IMG/VR virus record: IMGVR_UViG_3300034063_001054
Span: 1 to 64,000 of that record
Strand: one strand, 5' to 3'
Source: a virus
Length of the DNA stretch: 64,000 nt
Position 1 is the first letter of the stretch; every line of letters starts with the position of its first letter. A program made the position numbers and the translations under genes. Positions 58,615-64,000 of this stretch are shown piece after piece. The notes under the pieces were generated by a model, which was not told where the DNA came from, did not search any database, and worked only from the letters and a program-made list of their open reading frames with translations.

Positions 58615-58831
58615 CGTTTAAATTATATTTTACAAATTCTTTTAGTGTTTCCAACTTGTCTTTAGCATTAGCCATTTTCTCAACATACTTGTCCATTTCT
58701 TCTAAATGTTGTGGATGTTCACCAATACCAACTGAGTTAGAGAAATAAACCAATAAAGTGGCCTCAGCCTCTGCTATCTCACTCTCGTATTTAAGAGCAA
58801 GAGCATCAATCATTTTAATTTGAATTTTCAT
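58604..58831 (-). CDS. Hypothetical helical protein, 75 aa
   Basis: A small helical protein (IKMIDALALKYESEIAEAEA then LVYFSNSVGI) with a coiled-coil C-terminus (YVEKMANAKDKLETLKEF). It sits between the SSB and uvsX-like genes, overlapping the latter by 11 bases. Position would suit a UvsY-like loader, but it is about half that size and lacks a recognisable match, so this is only a thought. Confidence 0.65.
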   Translation of the reverse strand: MKIQIKMIDALALKYESEIAEAEATLLVYFSNSVGIGEHPQHLEEMDKYVEKMANAKDKLETLKEFVKYNLNDGN

Positions 58832-58846
58832 TTAGGATTTAAAAAT

Positions 58847-58871
58847 GAACCCCACTTTGTTAATGGGGTTC
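58847..58871 (-). terminator. Intrinsic terminator after the gp32-like gene
   Basis: An 8-bp perfect stem (GAACCCCA / TGGGGTTC) with a 9-nt loop, followed on the minus strand by TTTTTAAAT. It lies 16 bases after the SSB stop and would allow SSB to be made in excess over the downstream uvsX-like operon. Confidence 0.75.
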
Positions 58872-58887
58872 GGGTTAAAAAATATTT

Positions 58888-59739
58888 TTAGAACGGAAGG
58901 TCACCACTTGGTTCGAAATCATCAGAATCGTCCAAATAAGTTGGTGTGGATTTACCACCTAATACAACTTCACCTGAATCTGAGTTACTATAAACATAAC
59001 CACCCTTTTCACTATCCCATCTTGGTGTTTCACCTTTGGCAATAGCTTCCAAGTATTCTACTGGTTTTTTAGAGTAAACATCAGCCCAAGATAGTTCATC
59101 ATTCAACCAACCTTCAGCTGTTTCTTTGTTTTCGTGGAGTGGAGCTGGGTCATCATACATAATAGTTTGAATAACTGTATATGTTGCACCCTTTGGGGTT
59201 TTTGCTTTGGTCATCTCTAAGATAATATCTCTACCTTTTTGAGAATCGGTTACATCACCTTTTGCTCTAAAGATAGGAATAAGTTTATCTAAGATACCTT
59301 CGTTTTTGTAGTTGTGTTTGAATCTCCAAAACTTAACTCCATCGTTTTCATTATCTCTGTCGATAAGTTTAACAATGTAAAATTTACGAGGTTTGTATTG
59401 TTTTGCAAGTTCTTTGTCGGCATCTCTACCAGTTGACATAAGTTCTTCATATACTTCTGTAAGTGGAGAACGCTCATTATCATTTTTACCTGGGTCATAG
59501 AACTTTTGCCATTTACCATCTACTTGGATTTCGTGAAACCACACCTCTTTGAAAGGTGAACTTCCATCTGTAGTTGGAAGGATTCTTAATCTTTTTTGTC
59601 CTTGTTTTTCATTGTCCTTAAGAAGAGCTGCGAAGTATTTCTTCATTCTCTCATCTTGAGACATTTTGTTGGTATTACTACCTGATTTTTGTGATTGTTC
59701 GTACTGAGCTAAAATAGCATCTAATGGATTTGTCGCCAT
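58888..59739 (-). CDS. Single-stranded DNA-binding protein (T4 gp32-like), no zinc Cys
   Basis: A 283-residue protein with gp32-type order: an N-terminal basic and Ala-rich arm (PLDAILAQYEQSQKSGSNTN), an OB-fold-like core (about 50-200, with WFHEIQVDGKWQKFYDP and FYIVKLIDRDNENDGVKFWR) and an acidic tail ending DDFEPSGDLPF. Unlike T4 gp32 it contains no cysteine at all, so the His/Cys zinc site is missing. The tail recalls bacterial SSB tails that recruit partner proteins. It is its own transcription unit, ended by the hairpin at 58847-58871. Confidence 0.88.
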   Translation of the reverse strand: MATNPLDAILAQYEQSQKSGSNTNKMSQDERMKKYFAALLKDNEKQGQKRLRILPTTDGSSPFKEVWFHEIQVDGKWQKFYDPGKNDNERSPLTEVYEELMSTGRDADKELAKQYKPRKFYIVKLIDRDNENDGVKFWRFKHNYKNEGILDKLIPIFRAKGDVTDSQKGRDIILEMTKAKTPKGATYTVIQTIMYDDPAPLHENKETAEGWLNDELSWADVYSKKPVEYLEAIAKGETPRWDSEKGGYVYSNSDSGEVVLGGKSTPTYLDDSDDFEPSGDLPF

Positions 59740-59815
59740 AATGTTTAAAAAGTTTTTTGTTAAGAAATATTATACACAATAGTAAGTGTCAGCCGTGGGT
59801 TTGTCAAATTAAGTT

Positions 59816-60532
59816 CTAATATATTTTTTTGAATTTACTTACGTCATTTTCAGGAGTCATCTCAGTATCACCAAAATCTCTGAAACTTCTTTTAATTTCA
59901 TTAGGTGAATAACTTTCAACTTCGTCTGTGGTTAAAACATATTCATTTTTTCCACTCGCTTCCATTTCCTCCTCCTTGTCTTCAAAAAACTTACTTAATT
60001 TTTGGTTAAAAGGACCTGAATCTAAAGTTCTAAGTTCTAATTTTTCTTCAGGTGTTTTAACTCTGTATTTTTCAATTTTAGTTTCAATAGAATTTAATCT
60101 ATCTAATATACCATCCATAGCATTTAATTTGGATTCCAAATCATTGAGATGGTTGAATAAACTTTCGAAATATTCATCTTGTTTTTCTTCAACAGATTTT
60201 TGTCCTTTAACTAAATCAGTGACTTCAATTTCTTCCTTATCACCTTTTTTCTTTTCGTCTCCTAATTTTTCAACATCAGGGTCGGACTCTGTGTCAATTG
60301 GTTCAGGTAGTGGTGCTGTTGGTGGTGCAGGTGCTCCTGCTGCAGTATCAGGAGCTGGAGCTGGAACATCACCTGCTGGTGGAACTTCTCCCCCTGGTGC
60401 TGGTGGTATTTCCCCTCCAGGTACTGGTGGAACTTCTCCCCCTGGTGCTGGTGGTAGTTCTTGTTCGTTTATGTATTTATTAATTTGATTATATCTCTTT
60501 AGTTCTTCTAAAATTCTTAAGTCAGTTTTCAT
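59816..60532 (-). CDS. Pro/Ala/Gly-repeat and coiled-coil protein, candidate internal head protein
   Basis: A 238-residue protein. The N-terminus (MKTDLRILEELKRYNQINKY) ends in INE at 21-23, an (I/L)xE site like those cut by T4-type prohead protease. Residues about 26-75 are Pro/Gly/Glu/Ala repeats (PAPGGEVPPVPGGEIPP), then an acidic Lys-rich stretch and a coiled coil (about 110-160). No enzyme motif. This mix suits an internal or scaffold-like protein. It lies 2 bases before the next small gene. Confidence 0.7.
   Translation of the reverse strand: MKTDLRILEELKRYNQINKYINEQELPPAPGGEVPPVPGGEIPPAPGGEVPPAGDVPAPAPDTAAGAPAPPTAPLPEPIDTESDPDVEKLGDEKKKGDKEEIEVTDLVKGQKSVEEKQDEYFESLFNHLNDLESKLNAMDGILDRLNSIETKIEKYRVKTPEEKLELRTLDSGPFNQKLSKFFEDKEEEMEASGKNEYVLTTDEVESYSPNEIKRSFRDFGDTEMTPENDVSKFKKIY
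60378..60454. repeat. Two perfect 29-bp direct repeats in the Pro/Gly region
   Basis: The same 29-base stretch occurs at 60378-60406 and 60426-60454 (48-base period) inside the Pro/Gly-repeat gene. Identity at the DNA level suggests recent duplication or a slippage site that could vary repeat number. Confidence 0.8.
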
Positions 60533-60534
60533 TA

Positions 60535-60759
60535 TTAACCATTTAATAGTTGTTTTATTCCTGTTGTTGTTTCAACTTGAATTTTTTTATGAGTTCTCAT
60601 TGTATTATCAACTCTTTCAATAAGACCATCTTTCATTCTCACTGTGTAACATTCACCAGTGTCTAAATCACAAACTTGTTTAGTACCATCCCCCATATCT
60701 TTTTCAGAGGTTCTAGTATTTTTACCTAAGTAATTATCTAAAATTAATTTTACACTCAT
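60535..60759 (-). CDS. Hypothetical protein, 74 aa
   Basis: A small mixed-charge protein (MSVKLILDNYLGKNTRTSEK) with a Cys pair in VCDLDTGECYTVRM, which looks like a short strand-loop-strand unit. It starts behind a TATTTAT element and is cotranscribed with the Pro/Gly-repeat gene. Family not recognised. Confidence 0.65.
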   Translation of the reverse strand: MSVKLILDNYLGKNTRTSEKDMGDGTKQVCDLDTGECYTVRMKDGLIERVDNTMRTHKKIQVETTTGIKQLLNG

Positions 60760-60774
60760 ATTTTTAGTTTTTAT

Positions 60775-60781
60775 ATAAATA
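60775..60781 (-). promoter_or_regulatory. TATTTAT element before the 74-aa gene
   Basis: TATTTAT on the minus strand 15 nt before the ATG at 60759. It shares the wider context ATATTTATAT plus AAAAACTAAAAAT with the site before 8123. Confidence 0.55.
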
Positions 60782-60804
60782 TCTGTTGTAACTGAAAAAA
60801 AAAA

Positions 60805-63800
60805 CTACAATACAATCTGTATCGGATATTTTCCTATTTCTTGTTGTCTGTTTTGGTCTGTTCTACCATCAGCTAAAACAGGATTAACGTAAACCCAAAT
60901 CACAAAATTGTATGTTCCAATAAAATCATTTCTAGAGACACCACTACAACCAATTCGTGATATTAAATCAGTATTATTTATCAATACTGATTGTTGGTCT
61001 GTACTAATATATTCTGGTATAGATTTATTTTTACCACTTCGTGAACACAATGCTGATGAAGTCCAATCCAAATTAACTGCAAATATTTTCCACAAACCAC
61101 TATTTGGTTTTATTTGTATAGTTAATCTTTGGAAACTACCATCTAATCCACCAGTGACAATTGTTTCTTGTAAAATCGAAGGTTGTGGCGGTGCTGGTGG
61201 TGGTGTAATTTGAGTTACAACATTAGTTGCTGGTTTTAATATTTGTAGTGCTTTATTAAAGTCATCCTTATATTTTTGAAAGTCATTAGTTCCAACCATT
61301 TTATTGTAACTCTCAGTTCCTTTACCAACACTATCAGCAAATGAATTTATATAAGCAAATTTAACGTAATCATCCACATTGATTTGTTCTCCATTACTTT
61401 GTAAAGTAATAACCCTTGATTGCCATCTTTTAATAAGAAACTCAACATAATTTGACAACGAACTAAACTCAACATACGGAATATTTTTCGTTGTACAGAA
61501 ATATTTTTCATTTCCAATTGTACCAAAATATTGGTCAATAGATAAATAACCTGGATTATTTCCAATAACTCTTAGTCCATCTTTACCATTGAATGAATTT
61601 GTATAAGACCAAAAGAAAATAGTATAAAGTAGTTTATCATCATTAGATTGACCTTTTATTTCTTTAATCAAATCTTGATAATTAATTGTAACCTCAGTAG
61701 GTGTAGTATTGTTAACAAATTTACTATATTGTTCAACTGGTTTACAAGCTTCATTTGTTGTTTGAGAAACTTGTTGTGAAGCACCATTACCAGCATTACT
61801 TGTAACATTATTTGTAACACTATTAACGTTTGTATTTTGTTGTACTGTAGTTGTTGTACTTTGTTGTTTAATCAATTCAGTAATTTTACTCACCAAGTTA
61901 GCTCTAAGATTTTGTATGTAATTATCAATCTTTGGTAAATTTGGTACTGGTTGTCTAACTCCCTCAAAACTAGTTTCAAAACTTGAATCTGTGATGTTGT
62001 GTGATACTGAAGTAATATAATACGAACCACTAAACATAGGTACGTTTCTTAAATTAAAGTACATTGTTGGTTGTATTAAAGCATTTCCCAACATATCAAT
62101 ATTACAAGTATAACTTCTGTTCTTATATAAATTATATAAGGATACACTTTGTGTTGCACCACCTCTGTTTCCACCTTGATTTGCCATTTGGTTTAAAATC
62201 TGAAGTGATTCTGATGTTGCTAAAGATGAATTTTGACCAACACTAAAGTTTTTAAATACACCCTGATTTTGAGGACCGATATCAACATTAAATCCAACTA
62301 CTCTATTTGATTTATCCCAATCTTTTTTACCAACTTGATTTTCAACCAAGGGATTATCACTTGCTCTAGTCAAATCAAATGAATCACTTCTAAATCTGAA
62401 GTCAACACTTTTAACATCAGGTTGTTCACTAGCTTTACCTGCGTAAGTACAAACCATTTTAGCTGTTGATTCTCTATAATCAACATTTAAAAATGTCCCA
62501 AAAAGTGTATTTGCAAATTCTGCAGTACCTTCCAATCTTGGTTTTGGGTCTTTAATCGCATCTTGTACATTGTAAAAATTGATGTAGTTAGGTATTGTAA
62601 GTACAACAAAATGATTTAATTGTAATATACCCGTAACGTAAGAATACAAACTAGCCGAAGCATTTATGTTTGTAATTTGGTCACTTATTGAAAATATATC
62701 AATTAATACTTCTTCCCCAATGTTTTTATTTGCCCTATCCAATAATAAAACATCCTCAAATAATGTTTTAGTTTTGTAGTCATTACCAGAAATCCATTTA
62801 TCATTTAGTGCTTTAAATGATTCCCATAATTCAACTTTAGGTTGTGGTTCACCAGTCAACTTCGATGGTTTCTGTTCTTCAACTGTCATATTAACATTGG
62901 CCAAAGATTTTTGTAATTTTGGTATCAAATTGTTAACAATCTTATCTCTAAAGTTATCCACTTGAGACAAGTAGGATGACATAGCAGTTTGAAAGGCATT
63001 TTTACCTTTCTGTTGTGTGGTGTTTGGTGTTGGTGTATAAGTTTGTGGTTCAACAAATTCTTGTCTTACAATATATTGCGGGTCATTAGGATTATTAGAT
63101 AATGAATTATATGCAGTTTCAATAACTTGATTAGTTATTGCCGAATAATAAACATTTGTTGTTGCAGTCACATTAAAATTGTTTGCTGCTCTCAATGAAA
63201 GTGGAATACTTTCATACTTACTTTCAAATAGAGGTGTCCCACCAGAGTTCTTATAAATTGTTCTATATTTACCATCATAGTATTCTATGTTAATTGTAAA
63301 TAAGTTTTTGAGATAAGTTATACCTACAATCTGAGTTGGTTGTGTTGGTGGTGACTGAGGTGGTTCAATTTGATTTACTTGAAACTGATTTAGTTTCTGA
63401 GTTGCGTAAATTTTGATAATTTGAGCAAAAGATTTAACATTATCTTCCGTAAACGCAACATTAAAATCAACAAAGAAATCAGTGATATATGAACCACTAT
63501 TTTTATAACTTATATCTTGTATTGTTGAAAATCCCACATAGGTTCTCAAAGCCTTCCAAACATTAGGATAATTAACCTCTGAAAATAACAAAGTTGGGTT
63601 TCCATTTACAGGTACACTATTAGGTGTTATGATTTGATACTTTTCCCAAACGATGGGGTCAACAACTTCTTCATTTGAAAAAGTTAAAAATAACTTCCTA
63701 TCATAATTTGATGGATTACCAAATTTAAAGTAGATATCATAGAGAAGAAAATCTGAAAGATAAGAATTTATTTTTTCAAATTGACTTGTTTGAATAGTTG

Positions 63801-64000
63801 ATACAATTTCCTCACCTGTATTACCAGTTATGACAGGTATTTTCATCATATCCCTCATCAAAGCTTGGAAATTTTTGAATGCAGCTTTAGATGGTATTTC
63901 ATTTATACCTCCTGGTATATTTGTTGACCCATCACTTTCAATGTCATAAACTGAACGTGAAAATTTTAAAAACTCAGTTTCGAAACCATCCAAAACATCT
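60805..64000 (-). CDS. Large baseplate hub-like structural protein, 5' end outside the window
   Basis: The frame is open to the right edge, so the N-terminus is missing; at least 1064 residues are seen. A TTG at 63993 is not taken as the start. Around residues 640-680 it reads MYFNLRNVPMFSGSYYITSV then SHNITDSSFETSFEGVR, a pattern I associate with the tail-hub/gpD-gp27 type. A Gln/Thr/Asn linker follows (about 695-740), then a C-terminal region (about 760-880) with a helical part (IKGQSNDDKLLYTIFFWSYT) that could be a peptidoglycan-binding or enzymatic domain. The last 120 residues are Pro-rich and then beta. A hub or central spike role is likely, but the second domain is not identified. Confidence 0.6.
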   Translation of the reverse strand, partial: DVLDGFETEFLKFSRSVYDIESDGSTNIPGGINEIPSKAAFKNFQALMRDMMKIPVITGNTGEEIVSTIQTSQFEKINSYLSDFLLYDIYFKFGNPSNYDRKLFLTFSNEEVVDPIVWEKYQIITPNSVPVNGNPTLLFSEVNYPNVWKALRTYVGFSTIQDISYKNSGSYITDFFVDFNVAFTEDNVKSFAQIIKIYATQKLNQFQVNQIEPPQSPPTQPTQIVGITYLKNLFTINIEYYDGKYRTIYKNSGGTPLFESKYESIPLSLRAANNFNVTATTNVYYSAITNQVIETAYNSLSNNPNDPQYIVRQEFVEPQTYTPTPNTTQQKGKNAFQTAMSSYLSQVDNFRDKIVNNLIPKLQKSLANVNMTVEEQKPSKLTGEPQPKVELWESFKALNDKWISGNDYKTKTLFEDVLLLDRANKNIGEEVLIDIFSISDQITNINASASLYSYVTGILQLNHFVVLTIPNYINFYNVQDAIKDPKPRLEGTAEFANTLFGTFLNVDYRESTAKMVCTYAGKASEQPDVKSVDFRFRSDSFDLTRASDNPLVENQVGKKDWDKSNRVVGFNVDIGPQNQGVFKNFSVGQNSSLATSESLQILNQMANQGGNRGGATQSVSLYNLYKNRSYTCNIDMLGNALIQPTMYFNLRNVPMFSGSYYITSVSHNITDSSFETSFEGVRQPVPNLPKIDNYIQNLRANLVSKITELIKQQSTTTTVQQNTNVNSVTNNVTSNAGNGASQQVSQTTNEACKPVEQYSKFVNNTTPTEVTINYQDLIKEIKGQSNDDKLLYTIFFWSYTNSFNGKDGLRVIGNNPGYLSIDQYFGTIGNEKYFCTTKNIPYVEFSSLSNYVEFLIKRWQSRVITLQSNGEQINVDDYVKFAYINSFADSVGKGTESYNKMVGTNDFQKYKDDFNKALQILKPATNVVTQITPPPAPPQPSILQETIVTGGLDGSFQRLTIQIKPNSGLWKIFAVNLDWTSSALCSRSGKNKSIPEYISTDQQSVLINNTDLISRIGCSGVSRNDFIGTYNFVIWVYVNPVLADGRTDQNRQQEIGKYPIQIVL

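Noticed and set aside
58604-58831. UvsY
   Set aside because: Position between SSB and uvsX-like genes is right but 75 residues is about half the size and no match in sequence was visible.
59761-59815. TTGACA and TATAAT before the SSB gene
   Set aside because: The spacer is about 27 bases, too long for a sigma-70 promoter of the E. coli kind, and it does not fit the Bacteroidota consensus either.
59928-60488. A 186-residue plus-strand frame opposite the Pro/Gly-repeat gene
   Set aside because: Its low-complexity Ser/Gly product is the shadow of the repeat gene, which has a clear start, coiled coil and a neighbour on the same strand.
1-64000. tRNA genes, CRISPR arrays, integrase or insertion sequences
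   Set aside because: Gaps are too short for them in nearly every place and none showed a cloverleaf, spaced repeats or transposase motifs.

Overview
This window is most likely part of the genome of a large, AT-rich tailed phage with a contractile tail (T4-like core genes) that infects a member of the Bacteroidota, probably a Flavobacterium relative. The phage evidence is a T4-type set of replication and recombination genes (gp46/gp47 nuclease pair, primase, replicative helicase, 5'-3' exonuclease, UvsX/RecA-like recombinase, Cys-free gp32-like protein, NrdA/NrdB) together with baseplate genes (gp6-like, gp25-like, a hub-like protein) and very long tail or adhesin proteins. The host evidence is the lack of Shine-Dalgarno sites before starts (A-rich leaders instead), a Bacteroidota-type Hc1 histone-like protein, SprB-type adhesin repeats in virion candidates, a rhomboid-type C-terminal motif common in Bacteroidota, and two promoter candidates of the TAnnTTTG type.

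Layout. Bases 1-20.6 kb run almost entirely on the minus strand: a DUF932 protein with its own promoter and terminator, a leucine-rich-repeat protein, DnaJ, a run of small genes including Hc1, a block of candidate head or internal proteins, a lysis-type block (amidase, membrane protein, TM plus coiled-coil protein), a sigma factor, and then the gp46-to-gp47-to-primase recombination and replication block with many small genes between. Bases 20.6-32.2 kb are on the plus strand: Thr/Pro-linker proteins, tail fibre proteins, a glycosyltransferase-like enzyme and a RuvC-like nuclease. A bidirectional terminator at 32.2 kb separates this from the minus-strand tail and baseplate operon (32.2-50.3 kb), which ends with a seven-repeat SprB-like protein. 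Nucleotide metabolism, helicase, exonuclease, cytosine methyltransferase, recombinase and SSB follow (50.4-59.7 kb), then a candidate internal protein and a large hub-like protein running off the right edge.

Regulation. Two signals stand out. A TATTTAT heptamer on the coding strand sits 13-20 nt before ten start codons, mostly of structural genes, and before three more at other distances; it is a candidate promoter for the phage's own sigma factor. Separately, several terminator-like hairpins hold the start codon of the next gene inside their 3' arm, a possible on/off device that hides the AUG itself in read-through RNA. No tRNA genes, CRISPR arrays, integrase, insertion sequences or reverse transcriptase were seen. 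No gap without a gene is longer than about 200 bases.
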